From assembly GCA_014925825.1 (NCBI GenBank), contig JACGCK010000121.1:62001-126000 (forward strand): 64,000 bases of DNA, written 5' to 3'. Each line of letters begins with the position of its first letter. Position 1 is the stretch's first letter. The translations under genes and the position numbers were made by a program. Shown piece after piece: positions 11,678-23,925 of the stretch. This stretch comes from Pholiota molesta. Lineage: Eukaryota; Basidiomycota; Agaricomycetes; Agaricales; Strophariaceae. The notes under the pieces are model-generated. The model was not told the origin of the DNA and made no database searches. It saw only the letters and a list, made by a program, of their open reading frames with translations.

Positions 11678-12204
11678 CTACTTGCTGCTCGAACCGTCGG
11701 TGCGAAGTTCAGTCCGGTCGCGACGAGTGCGAGGATCCACGCGCTTCGCCTTCGGACCTCTACACTTAGTATCGTCTTGAGGTATGTCGCGTAGTTCTAC
11801 GCCTGCATGGCTAATACGCACGGGAACAGAGTCGTCCAGAGCCTGCTGAGCACCGACGCTTGCAGGAACGCCGTGAACGTCGTTGTCTTTGGCGATGGAG
11901 GAAGCGCGCCTGATGGCGGCTACATCATCGCGAAGAGCTTGGAGCGCTGCTCGCTGCTTAGGGTTCATTGCTGTAGAGCCCGTTGAGCACAAAACATTTC
12001 ATTGCCAGCGGAAGCGCGCGCACCTTTGACTCTCTCGAGCATCTGACGGTGTTCTTCATTCCTGGCGTTCTCAATGCCTTTAGCATTCAGGATTTGCCGT
12101 GAAACGACGCGGCGGCCATCGGGCGTCATCGACGAGGAGAAACCTTGCATGAGATTCCTTCTCTTGCGCTTGCGCGATGGCGCTGCAGCTGGGGCCATTG
12201 GCAT
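11678..12204 (-). CDS. Small basic hypothetical protein
   Basis: Two exons are inferred on the minus strand (12204-12024 and 11970-11678), joined by a 53-nt GT-AG intron in correct phase, giving 157 residues. The N-terminus has an SRKRKRR nuclear-localisation-like stretch, the middle is helical and charged, and the C-terminus is rich in Arg, Asp and Ser. I do not recognise the family. Support comes from two adjoining frames linked by a plausible intron and from coherent composition. It could equally be a fragment of a larger or mobile gene. Confidence 0.45.
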
Positions 12205-12975
12205 CAATTGAAGCGGAAGTTCGCAGTGTGTTGATTGATTTGATCAACATGTGACAGTACTCTCATTTAGGGACTCCGACATGTATTACTTACTTAGATG
12301 TAATGACCCCACGGGCCACGGGCCACCTTTTCAGGTGAATGCTTCTGCTGGCAATATTATGCAGTGCTGCAGGCCGGTCAACAGTGCTCAGAGTAATAAA
12401 CCGTCATCATCCATTTTAGATATCGACATTGCGAATATTTTATCAGGCCAATTCAAATCTCTTGAAATCATGTTGAATCACGACGCTCGTGCAACGCCCG
12501 TGTCACCATTATGTAACCCATGACGGCGACATACATACTTCATATCAGATATTAGGGATACAGATTTGCAGATGACTGTAGGTGTAGATAAAAGTGCAGT
12601 TTAAGGTTTGAGACGCCCGACAAGGTCCCAAGGGCCAATATCAATTATTCACAGTGCCACTGCACAATGGGTGCGCAATCTATGTAATATTAGCATGTAA
12701 TATTGCGTAAAATAGCTGGTCTATGTAGACTGAGTACCCACATGCTTTTCAATATCCCACACCCTACTTCCTGAGTAGGCCGATGTACCGGGCTAATCTC
12801 TGACTCGAGCGCTATAGCCCCTAATTTCGTTAATGAGAGCACGTGCATTGTGCGTGACCGCGTGTACATTAATAAAGCGAATCAAGTCATAAATACGTAC
12901 TCAATTTTCCCCGTTTCCTTTGAACCATCACCCCCGCCTTCTACTTTTTTCTTGGTTCCAGAGACCTTGCTACGT
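12205..12975. other. Intergenic
   Basis: No gene is supported. The last 75 bases are strongly pyrimidine-rich (TTTCCCC, CTTCTACTTTTTTCTT), a typical fungal transcription-start environment for the SNF2 gene downstream. Confidence 0.5.
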
Positions 12976-15900
12976 ATGCGGGACACCATATCCTACCATG
13001 TTGAATCCACTGGAACGCAGGCCGTCCATATTTGGCCCGATACGACGCGCAAGTTCAGGCCTAACCTCAACGTCGCCCTTCTCGCGACCATGATTTCTGA
13101 TATTACGGAAGACTCGGACGATACCATAATGTCCAATGGGAAGCGAAAGGTGTCAGGAGAAACCTTCGAGAGCAACAAGCGCGCAAGGAGTTCTCAGCCG
13201 GTCGATACGAGTCACACTGAGCCACTCGAACTTGAGGCAACGCGAATCGACCCAAGTTACCCTAGAGTCGAAGCCCATTTCAATCGAGGAGATACTGGGT
13301 CGGATATTGTGCCTATTCTGCGGCATGTACTGGAGATACAGTATACGCACGAAGACGTTTCATGTAATATGACTGGTTCAAGCCCGGATGTTGTGGAAAA
13401 GTGGAAGTTCCAGGATGAAACGCTTCGCGAGCATTTGCTCGCTCTGAGTGGTGCCATCACTTCTCCCAAGAGTATCGCCCTTGGAGAGATTATGCTTGGA
13501 GAACATGGGGGTAGATGTGTGGGATTGTCGGCCACGAGCGAGTGGCTTGTCCTTCTCCCGCCACTCACCGTTGACGCCGACTCTAATGATTTATCTGCCT
13601 CTGCAAGTGACCTTCTACAGGCATGTCGAACACTGCAAAGCATTGGACAAATTCGTCTTCGAGCATCCTTACGATTGATGGTGCATCCTCAAGATTCGAC
13701 ATCTACTTCTTTTCCTACGTTTTCTCTGTTTGTCGACATCGACATTGCTCTGGACGTTGACGCCGTATTACGAAATATCATGCCCAACAAGCTGAAGACA
13801 ACTGTGGTTGCTGTTGAGGACGCTCGACGCCGTCTCTTTCGAGCCGCCTTCATGCCTCAAGCCGTTGCCTCCGACGAGGTCAACGACCCCGTCACTGTAT
13901 CTTCATTTTATTCGATCCTATGCCCAGCTCCACCTCTATCTTCCACCTCTTTGGAACTTTCGATACAACCAGAAGGGTTGCTACCCTCTCTCCTCCCCTT
14001 CCAACGGCGTAGTGTCGCCTGGCTGCTCGAACGCGAAGGGATGGCCTTTAGTCCGGAAGGCACGCTTGTTCAATCCCCGACCAAGGAATATTCGTTCTGG
14101 AACGAAATCAAGGAAGGAGACCATACGTTCTACCTGAATCGCCTGAGTGGCGAACTCGATATCGAAGCGCCGGCGGTACCGACCATATGTGGTGGAATGC
14201 TGGCAGAGGAGCCTGGTCTGGGGAAGACCGTGGAGACTATTGCGCTGATATTGATGAATCCGGCTCCGCCATCTTGGAACCCAACGCTGATGCGAGAGGA
14301 TCCACAAGGCCGAGCAGATATCAATGCTGTCAAGGTATGCATTGTTTTTTTGTCGTTTTCTCATCTCTGTTGACCTTTTCTTTCCAGTCGACTCTCATTG
14401 TCACACCGCCTGCCTTGGCCACTCAATGGATAGAGGAGCTAGCCACACACGCGCCATCCTTGAAAGTCCTCGTATACGAGGGATGGAACAAAGTCAGAAT
14501 ACCGATCGTGCAAGGCCAGAGGGAGTACGACCGAGTCATGGGCATATTCGAAAAAGAAGCGCGGGCGAAGAAAAGGAAGCAGAAACAGCAGGAGAAGGAC
14601 CGTGCGAACCAGCCTCAGGGTGCCAGTGGCAGCACCAGCGCCATGGACGTCGATGACGCTGCTCCCGACCTCACGCGTGGCGCGGACGGCAAGTTCCTCA
14701 AATGGTGCGACTACGTGCATCAATACGACGTGGTGATCACGACGTATTCGACCCTCCGCTCCGAGGTTCATGCCGCCCGCCCTGGACGCGAGAGGGAGGG
14801 CAAAGGGGACTATTTGCGTAGTCCTTTGATTGCGGTTGAATGGAAGCGTGTTGTGATGGATGAAGTGCAGATGGTAGGAGGAGGATCCACGGCGTAAGTC
14901 TTCGGTACCTTTGCTCTTCTAACGCAGATGCTGATGATTCTATAGCGAGATGGTGTCGCTCATACCCCGACTGTCGTCGTTGGCTGTTTCGGGCACCCCA
15001 GCAAAGGCCCAGGTATCTGATCTAATTCATGTTCTCAAGTAGGTCTTGGAACTTTTATATTTGTGTTACGGTAACTCATCTATCCCAAAGATTCTTGCGT
15101 ATAGATCAACTCATCGGCGATATTCGCCTTTGTAAAAGACTTTTGAAGCCTGGCTTCTCCGAAGATTTTTCGTTATTTTTGCAACATTATGGGATCAGGT
15201 AAGATACCTGGTTGATGGTCTATATCTTTATCTAACATTCTCTATTGTAATCAAGGACCACAAAATCATCTGTGGCTAGCGAACTCACCATTCCCGAGCA
15301 AACAAGATATTTAGTTGGAATCGAATTGGGTAGAGTCGAACGTCATGTACGTATCATTACATCACTTGTGATTTTTGATTACTAACGCTTTTTTATGTTG
15401 CTAGGTGTACGATCAGGCTTTGGAGAGGATGTTGTTCGATATCGGCCTGGATGCGCGAGGAGTCGCCGCAACTAGCGATTGGAAAGTCGATAGCATATTG
15501 CTTAGGAGTGCTCTTCGCAATTTGCGTGGTATCTGTACCCATCCTCAAGTACAAGTGTTTTCTTCCGTTCTGCTGTCCGTTTAATTTATCGATTTTCTTT
15601 GCAGGTCGGCCAATTTCAAGGGAGAAATGATGTATACAAACCGACTGCGCTCAAGACCATGGATGCGGTTCTTCAGGTATGTTTACCCTCGTGTTTTCTT
15701 TTGAGTTATATTAACATGGATGCAGGCGATGCAAGACCAAAACTGGAAAAATCTAGTTGACGACTGGACATCCAAGGTACTGCAATTTATAACGATAAGC
15801 CAGTTCGAAACTTACACCTTCTTTGTAGATCGAATTGCTCATTCGACAGGCACAACTGGAACAAAAGGACGACACCGTCCCTGGCAACTATCGAAATTCC

Positions 15901-18900
15901 CTGAAAACACTGCAGTTGGCAGGGAAGGAAACGAACAATTTTATCGAAGAAATCAAAGCCGTCTTGGCGAAACATGACGCGAAGAGCAAAGAAATGATCT
16001 TGGAGGCGGCGCGATTGCGCCAGGCGCGTGCGGAGAAGACTGCTGTAACGGACGGTAAAGGGAAAGAGAAAGCCTTAAGCGACGTGGACGACAGTGATGA
16101 GGACAACAGTGACGATGACAAGGAATCCACAGAGGATGAAACAGCGGAAAAGGGTCTACCAAAGACACCTGCCGGGGAAGAACATAAGAAGAAAGGGGTT
16201 GTTTTGAGGGAACGACTGCGAAAAGGGTACCTTCTTCTGCATCGAGTCCATTTCTTGCAAGGAGACGTATACCATGTACTTGGTGACTCCGCCGAAGAAG
16301 ATTCGGCGTATCAGAATGCAGAAAAAGTGAGACAGGATTTGTTGCAACGTACGTGTTTACTCTACTTTTTATTCAACATCTTTACTTATTTGGTACCATT
16401 CTAGATGCTGAAACGGAAGCAACCAACAGTATTGGTCGTTTGGCAAGCACCGCGTCAAATCATAATCTCCGAAAGTCTGCCTTCTTGGTTGACGTTCCGT
16501 TACTGCAACAAGGAGGCATTAAATCTGCGCATCTCGTAAGTTCGTTTTCTTCATTATCGCTGGATACGCTGTCAACACATACACGTTACAGTTCAAAGAA
16601 CTCAACAACATCGTCGACAAAGTCCTTAATCAGCAGGCCGAACTTCTGTGGGAGTGGAGGTCGCATATCATGGGCCTTCTCACTCAACCGTTGAATCCAC
16701 TGTCAGGCCAGACTGACGCGGACGGTCAGGAATTCCAACGGACCTTGGACGATCAAGGAGAAGTGGAAATCTACTTCCAATGCTACGTTGCCTTGCTGGC
16801 CGACCGACGTGAGGCTTTGATCAACGAGCGCACACTTCTCGCGGCACATACTCTTCGAGAGAAGCAAGGCAGGCATACAAAGGCCGCTATGAAAGCCGCT
16901 TCTGCCGCGGCCGCGGCCGCCGATGACCTTATCATGGAGACGCCTGAAGGATTAGAAATTGAGCCCAAGCACGAAGTCATGCATTCCGACATGACGCTCA
17001 AGCGCAAGAAGCTTTTACTTAAACTGAACGGACGAGCAGTGAGAAGCGTGAGTAATAGTCTTACCGGCTGTGGCTTCTTGATTAAATGCCTGTTATAGAT
17101 ATTGGTCGAACTCAACGCCATTTCTACGACTCTCAACGACCCCAAACATCCCGAAAAGATTCTCATCACAGACGCTCTAGAAACAATTCGAAAGTTCACG
17201 GCTCAACAAAGTACGTTTCCGATAACGACTGACTAAAGATCAGGTTACTTACCGATTCAACAGCAACCCTACACAATAAATTGGAAACTGATTTAAATCT
17301 TCTACGCAAATCGTTCAATCAGCGGATTCGTTATTACTGGCAATTGCAAGAAATCTCTGACTCTGTTGCGGACGTAGTATTCGAAGAACCTACGGTTGCA
17401 GAGGCTGTCCAAGCCTGCGTGACAGGGAAAGCCGATTTAGATGCCAAGATGAATACGGCACGCGCTCGTTTTAGATATCTAGAAAATCTTTCGAACAACA
17501 AGGATAGCAACTCCTTAGAAGACGAGAAAGAGTGCGTACTATGTCGATGCGAATTTACTCGTGGATATATAACGCATTGGTGCGTAATACCTTTTTTTGT
17601 TCGATACGACGAATGTTGATTTTCTTGATGCAGTGGTCACGTATTTTGCGAGGTATGTTCTTTGCAAACTTCTTCTGTTTAATTCTAATACCCATCCTCA
17701 TTAGATGTGCATGAAAGCCTGGTTGCATAAGAAGGATGGGAAAACGTGCCCAGTGTGTCGGTAAGTTGAACCCAGCATTCAGCCTTACATTCATGATCTC
17801 AACCCAGTTTAGCATTGCGATCAATACAGAAACTATTCAACGTTTCGTCGTAGATGCTCCCTCAGAGGAGGCACCTCCAAGACTTCAGGCGTCTGGTGAA
17901 CCTGTTCCAAAGTCACATCGAACGATAACATATAGCAGAATTGGTACGACGATCTTGCTTGTTGCACTGTCTTCTTCACTTACTCTTCTTCAGACCCTGC
18001 TCTATTCGAAAATATTCAAACCATGGAAACATATGGTGATTTCGGTAGCAAAATTCAAACACTCGTTAGACATCTCGCGCACCTGAAGCTTGTCGATCCT
18101 GGGTCGAAAAGCATTGTCTTCTCTGCTTGGGCAGATTCGTTGAACAGTGCGACATTATCTCGCTTACAATACCGTAAATAATTGCTCACTCATGCTCCAG
18201 TTGTTGAACACGCATTACGAGAGAACGGTATCTCGACTCTCCGCCTCGGCTCAGGTTCGCGTCCAGCGAATTCAATCCATAAGTTTAGGACGGATCCAAA
18301 TATCCTTGTTTTGCTGCTTCACGGGTATGCTCTTTCGTTTCTAATCGCTGTTGCGTTATCCTCATATCTTCCTAGTGAAACAGAGAATGCTGGGCTCAAT
18401 GTAACTTGTGCATGTCGTGTATTCCTACTGGAAAGTGTTGTTCATCACAGCTTTGAAATTCAAGGTAAGTCAGAATTTCTATCTTGCCTCGGATCTTTCT
18501 TCATATTTGTACAGCTATTGCCAGAATTGATCGGCTGGGACAAACCCGCCCAACAGAAGGTTAGAATTTTGTGTTTCCGGTCTTCTACTTTTCTCTAATC
18601 ATATGTTAAATGATTTTAGTCTATTGTTATTACGCCGAAGGTAAAATTTCATTCCATTCTGATATGGATGGTTCTAACAATCACCTCAGATACCGTTGAA
18701 CGTAACATCCTTGACCTCGCGGCCCGCAAAGGACTTTCCCTCTATACCAAAGAGAACTCGAAGGGTACCGTCAGCGTGTCACCATTTAATCAAGAGAAAG
18801 ATGCAACCATCGACGACCCGGCGCAGAAAAGCAAGCAGAAAAGCAAGCTCCAAAAAGGCGACTTCATTTATCGAGTCAATGACATGCTCGCCATCCTATT

Positions 18901-19063
18901 TCCCCACATGTTCGAGGACGTTGAATTCCTCCTACCGCCGACTGCCATTGCAAATCCACAGGATGTCCCAAATGAGGACGTCGAGATGGTAAATGTCCCG
19001 CAACGTATACCCAGAGATTATGATACCAGTAATGCAGTCGCTGGTCCGTCCCGACTGCTGTAG
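12976..19063 (+). CDS. SHPRH/Irc20-type SNF2 ATPase with RING E3 ubiquitin ligase
   Basis: Twenty-two exons splice in phase to about 1656 residues: 12976-14334, 14388-14893, 14946-15038, 15091-15198, 15256-15346, 15405-15548, 15605-15676, 15726-15776, 15829-16348, 16405-16535, 16592-17047, 17099-17210, 17264-17579, 17634-17652, 17705-17760, 17813-17943, 17994-18146, 18201-18324, 18376-18464, 18515-18559, 18620-18640 and 18690-19063. The ATPase N-lobe has Walker A (EEPGLGKTVE, about residue 414; canonical D is E) and a DEVQ box near 611, then SGTP. A long helical insert contains GYLLLHRVHFLQGDVYHVLG, diagnostic of this family. A C3HC4 RING (CVLC..CGHVFCEMC..CPVCR, about 1304-1344) precedes the helicase C-lobe ending in ARIDRLGQTRPT. 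Family members act in chromatin-linked DNA-damage tolerance. The first ATG has a weak context, and the ATG at 13090 (ACCATGA) is an alternative start. Confidence 0.9.
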
Positions 19064-19272
19064 AACGAATTAGAGTGCTTGATATTTTATGTATATAATT
19101 TGATTGGATAATTTGCATGTTTTCACCACCGAAACGATAGACTTCTTCATATTTTTTCATGCTCATTCTGGTTGATAGAAATACAAGAAGCGGAAGTGAT
19201 AGATTATAGAAAGACTGTCTAGTTGATGGTAAGGCAGCGATTATGCAGATTTATGTTGGAAACCTTCAGACA

Positions 19273-21080
19273 TTAGTTCCTGCCTACGGGGGACGCAATA
19301 GGGCGATTCATCTCCTCAGCCTCCAATTTCTGACCATGAGTATGCATGTCCTAGATACAAACCATCGATGTCAGCTCAACAATACAACCAAAAAACTAAG
19401 CAAGTAAGTAAAGTAAACACGTACAGGCTTCAATTTCAAATCCTTCTCCAGCTTCTCCGCTATGCCGTCGACCATGCGCCCACACTGCCCGGTCTGCAGG
19501 ACCCGACCGGCGATCTCGCCCTGGCTGACCGCGCCCTTCATCGCACCGCCGCGCGAGAGGAAGTGCTCCATCGGCACGGGCGCGTGCGTCTGCGACTGGT
19601 GCACGATGGGCGCTTCCTGCGTGATCTCGTGGATCGGGACGGTCGTGTGGATGACTTTCCGCTCGATGGCTGGAAAAATATATATAAATTTCAAGCAATG
19701 GTTCAACGACTGGGCAGTGGGAGGAGATTGGGCGACGTACTTTCTTTCTCTATAACGGGCTGGATAACGTGGTGGACATGGTGATGGACGTGTTCCGTGA
19801 CGGTGACGCCCTTGTCGACGATCGTGCGCTCCTTGGGGGCGTGCGTCTGTTGCAGAGCGCAAGTAAGCTGGCTGTAGCTGACGATACGGAGAAAAAAGGT
19901 AACGCACCAGCGTATCGCAGAACTGGCGTACTTGGCTTTCGAACAAGGAGGTGTCTTCAGGCTTATTGGCGTGCGTTTCGTTGATAACGGTGACCGGGAG
20001 AACCTGATATAAAAAGGTAGAGAATAAGCATCCAGGAAAGGAAAATAGAACAAAACAGGAAAGCTATCAATTACTTTATCCTTATGCATTTCTGTGAGCT
20101 CGTCCGTCGCAATTACTGGTTGGGTGTGATGCTGGATGTGATGAACTAAGGGCTCCCATTCAGATATACCGCCATATCACCTCGAGGAAGGCTAAGCTCA
20201 CTGTGTCGCTCGTGGTCTTTGACGCGCGTAACTTCTTCCCTTTCAAGATGGCGGATGCGCTCATGCATGATGGCTAGTTGAGAATCATGATTAATTCTAT
20301 GTCCAGTGAGGAGGAAGCGGACGTACGCTGAAGTTGCCTGGTATCTTCTTGCGCATCCGGCGTCGGCATAGAGTCCTTGTCGTTCTTGATGTGGCCTGCC
20401 TGGTGACCTTCAGGGAGAGCTATATAGAAAAGAATTAGGAAGATGAAGCTAAAACAAAGGCTAGGTACGAAAGCGCAAACTTTCGGTACGTTCAGTACCT
20501 TCGACATTTCCAGAAAGCACTCTAGGGCGGGTCTCAGAGGTTTCTTTCACGCTCTCCAGATTGGGCTGTTGGGGAGCGCTGGGCGGCATGTTGCCTTGAC
20601 CCTCGCTAGATACGGACGGCCTATGCCCTTTCGTCCCTCCTCGATACAAAATAAATCAAATAAATAAGCTCCCCAATACCTAAGAAAAATCTCTACAGAA
20701 AACGCATACCCGAAGATGGGAGTTTGCCCGGGTGCGACGCAGACAGGGAGCCCCCCGCAGCGGCCGCGGCGTCCGTGCCGTAGCCCTCGATGCTCTCCCC
20801 GCGCTGCGTGCGCTGCATGTCGTGCTCCATCGCCACCTGCGAGGTGCGCTTGCCGGTCTTCGCGTCGATCTGGTCGCGCCCCGAGGGCAGCTCTGCGCGG
20901 CGGGTCTCGCTGGGCGCGGGGTCGACGCGGGTGCCCCCGCGCCCTCGGGCTTGCCCGAGGTGCCGGGGCCCGTGCCCGGGGGAGGCGGGTCTTGGGGCTG
21001 GTGTCGCGGGCGTGGCTGGGCTCGTTGGTGGGTTCTGCGCCCTGCTCGGCTTCGGGGTCGTTGCTGAGCATGTGTTTCAT
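19273..21080 (-). CDS. Conserved fungal His-rich hydrophilic protein (unknown function)
   Basis: Nine minus-strand exons are inferred: 21080-20710, 20639-20499, 20419-20327, 20273-20202, 20145-20075, 20003-19908, 19846-19741, 19669-19425 and 19350-19273. The product has a QIDAKTGKRTSQVAMEHDMQ block followed by repeated His-rich modules such as HHIQHHTQPVI, HVHHHVHHVIQPVI and VIHTTVPIHEI. This layout is known from uncharacterised, sometimes allergen-annotated, fungal proteins. No signal peptide or membrane span is visible. The first exon needs two single-base additions (near 20990 and 20937) to link KHMLSNDPEAE, PPPPGTGPGTSGK and TRVDPAPSETRR. The true start may lie in an upstream exon; 21080 is the first ATG in the conserved block. 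Confidence 0.65.
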
Positions 21081-22373
21081 GGTCGTTCCGATACCTGGAA
21101 TGTGTAACGATGAGTACACAACAAAAACACACGTTATTGAATGTGGACTCGCCCATCTTTTCTGTGTGCGCGCTGGCTAGCACTTCGAAATTCGAATGGT
21201 TGAAAGCAAGTTTGGAGGATGCGATGTCTTTCAAGTCAAAAGATAGCTCTAGGCCCCTGGGGAGGAGCAGGCGAAACATATGTTTTTATAGCAAGGTCTG
21301 AAGCGGTGCGTCATTTTGGTGTTTCTGAGAACCTGTGTTCAGTGTTGCGGGTCTATGACACGATCAGTACCCAGCTTTGTGCACATCCGATAGAGAGGTT
21401 TGACCCAAGGAATCGTGCTATGTAGATGGCAAGTTTTGAGCTCTGGAGGTCTGAGAACAAGATTTATCGAGTTTCCCCCAATGCGAGTAGGAGTAGGCTG
21501 ACGCGATAGCATGTCAAGGAGAAGATTCCAACCGTAGAGGCGGTGTTCTCCAAGTTTTGGAGTCCTTCGGATGCGCGGCCTTAGGGAGGAACCCGGTGTC
21601 TTACAGTTGGAGTGCCGAGGAGAAGTTTGTGGCAAGTTCAGTTGCTACGACGGTTCTTTGCCGACGGAACCGGCCCGGTACAAGCGCCGGCTTCCGAATC
21701 TAGCCATTTAAGCGCTCAAGTCAACGTCACACGTCAACGGCACGTTCGACTTGGAACAAACTTGGAAGTTCTTCAGTCGACAAAAATCCTGCTCACAAAT
21801 CCAGCGCTTGCTTAGGACCCCACAATATACTGATAAATGTATGATTCAAAATGGCCATATTCTGAAAGTTTTTATCTAAACGACTTTTGGGCATTTTGGA
21901 GAGTTTTTATCCAAAACATTTCCCAAGCATTCTGCTCAAAATGTGTGCTTTTTAATCCAAACAGCCCTGTGCCATCTGGTTCAAAATCATTAAATTTTAT
22001 CAAAAGATCGCCTCACGTATCTATCAGTATAATCCGGGGTCCTGTTCGCTCGGCACACAATGACACATGTACTTGGAAAGCCCGCGGGCGACGGGAACAT
22101 GATGTTGAACATGATTAAATAATACGTCTTTTGCAAAAACCAAAACCAAACATTCGTCAAAAGATCCCCAAGAGTCCAGAGCAACTATCTAACAGGCGGT
22201 GTCGAATATCCGAACGGAGACTCCATAACATCGCGCGTCGTCCCAGAAATACGGCCCCGGACCACGACGCAGCCCGCGAGTGCGCACTATTCGGACTCGA
22301 CGACGTGGGAGATCGCGCTCCTTTCATTCTGCTGCGCGCGTCCGTCCAGGCGTCCCTCCGAAATCCCATCAAT
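21081..22373. other. Intergenic, no supported gene
   Basis: About 1.3 kb with only short frames. The part next to 21080 should hold the promoter and possible upstream exon of the His-rich protein gene. The rest shows nothing recognisable. Confidence 0.4.
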
Positions 22374-23306
22374 TCAGAGGGGGCGCACTTGGGGCGCACC
22401 CTGCGATCGCACATCTAAGTCTGATAGATGGTTATCCATGCCAGCACGGGCGCTGTCCCCGGGCGCCTGTCTGAGCTCGGTGCCGATGTACCCCGGCCAG
22501 AACGCCTCGAGCCACGCGTCCATGCTCTCGGTGCTGCTCGTGTCGGGGTCGAACGGGGGCAGCCCGGAGGGGTTGGGGTTGCAGGTGACGCCCCAGGCGG
22601 AGTTGTTGACTCGGAGGATGTTGTGGGAGAGGGGTTTCGGGGTGGGGGTGAATGCGCTGCCCTTGATGGTGGACGCAGGGGTGCGGGTGGTCGGACGCCT
22701 GACGGCTGGGATGTGCAGGGGCATGGCGTTCAAGTCCGTCGAGAATGTTACGGAGGCGGGTGTAGTGGTATTTTCGCAGTGGGATCGTTTGGCAGGACGT
22801 CTACTTGCTGGAATATCAAGTGGCATTGCGTTCAAGTCCTCTGAAAACGCTGCGGCAGCGATTGCAGTGGTATTTTCGCAGGGAGACCGTCTGGTGGTAT
22901 TGGATGGGGGGATGCGGATGGCTGGCCGTCTAGTTGCTGAAATGGGAAGGGGCATTGCGTTCAAATCCGCTGAAAACGCTACGGCGGCGGTTGTAGTGGC
23001 ATACTCTCGGGGGTGCCGTTTGGCCGCATGTTTGGAGAGAAGATCACTGTGAAAAGTGTCAATAAAAGGTATTGAAGAATACGCTGCCAGTATTATGCTA
23101 CATGCCTTTGGCTGAAGCTGTCCTCGCACTGCTGGCATCTGAGTTTAGCCATCGGGCTCATGTCTGGAAACAAAATGCTTGTCAATGAAAATCCTTACAG
23201 AAAAAGGTGTGCGGGCGCAAAATTTACGTGATTTGCCATGGGCAACAAGGTGCACCCGAGTAAAGGAGGTCTGGCAGACTGGGCGTTTGCGCTGGCTTCT
23301 GGCCAT
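22374..23306 (-). CDS. C2H2 zinc-finger protein with threefold internal peptide repeat
   Basis: Three exons are inferred (23306-23228, 23163-23106 and 23046-22374), giving 269 residues. The start ATG has an excellent context (CCACCATGG). Finger two, CQQC.....F.....L..H....H, is perfect only when the second intron is a GC-AG intron (donor AG/GCATGT at 23105). Finger one keeps its second Cys and both His, but the first Cys position is Arg (CGC). After the fingers come three copies of an F-S-x-D-L-N-A-M-P-L-x-I-x-A-x-R-R-P module at about residues 70, 113 and 147, then a Pro/Asn-rich tail. It is likely a DNA-binding regulator; target and role are unknown. It is divergent from Rpn9 with a 619-bp spacer. 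Confidence 0.65.
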
Positions 23307-23925
23307 GGTGGGTATATGGTCCTTGAGAAAAAACGAGTATGAAGTCGTGTGTAGAGAGAGAAACGTCGACAGGACAAAATATGCACGACTCATTTGACAG
23401 CCTTTTATACCGCATGTTTGAGAAATGGCCCTGTCAATGATGTCAGCGACAGCCGTCCTGTGCGGGGCGGTATGGACGGTGTAAGGCGATGCCAGGACCT
23501 GCCTCATTTTCATTAACCCGAGGACCTCGTATACTACGGCGCCGGAACGGTAGGTAATTGATGCTTGCCCGTCGCTACTTGATCGGTCCTGCTAATGCTC
23601 TCTTCCGAGGTGGTATTTATGGGATACATAGACTTGCCATCTAAGAGCGGTCGGACGTATCGTAAGGATCTGCACGGAGCTGCGCGGTCATGGCGGTCAT
23701 TATCGTAACTCGTTGCCAGGATGTTACGGACGCACGCCCGCCAAGTAAATTAGCGCCTGGCTCACCGGAGTCCACCTAGGTCGGATCATGGCGGCCCGGG
23801 ATCTTTTATTTGGTGGTATTAGATATTCACGTCGACGCCAAGCACAGCCACAGGGCGACGCGTCTCCTGGCGCCTCTGAACTTGCTCTTAACCTCATCTC
23901 CTCATCTCTGCCATATCATACTCTA
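23307..23925. promoter_or_regulatory. Divergent promoter region between zinc-finger gene and rpn9
   Basis: This 619-bp spacer separates the start codons of the minus-strand zinc-finger gene and the plus-strand proteasome gene. It must hold both promoters. I see no clear TATA box or known operator. Confidence 0.4.

Noticed and set aside
20716..21180. Plus-strand 154-codon frame across the His-rich protein first exon
   Set aside because: It is the complement of GC-rich coding sequence. The minus strand gives the conserved QIDAKTGKRTSQVAMEHDMQ block.
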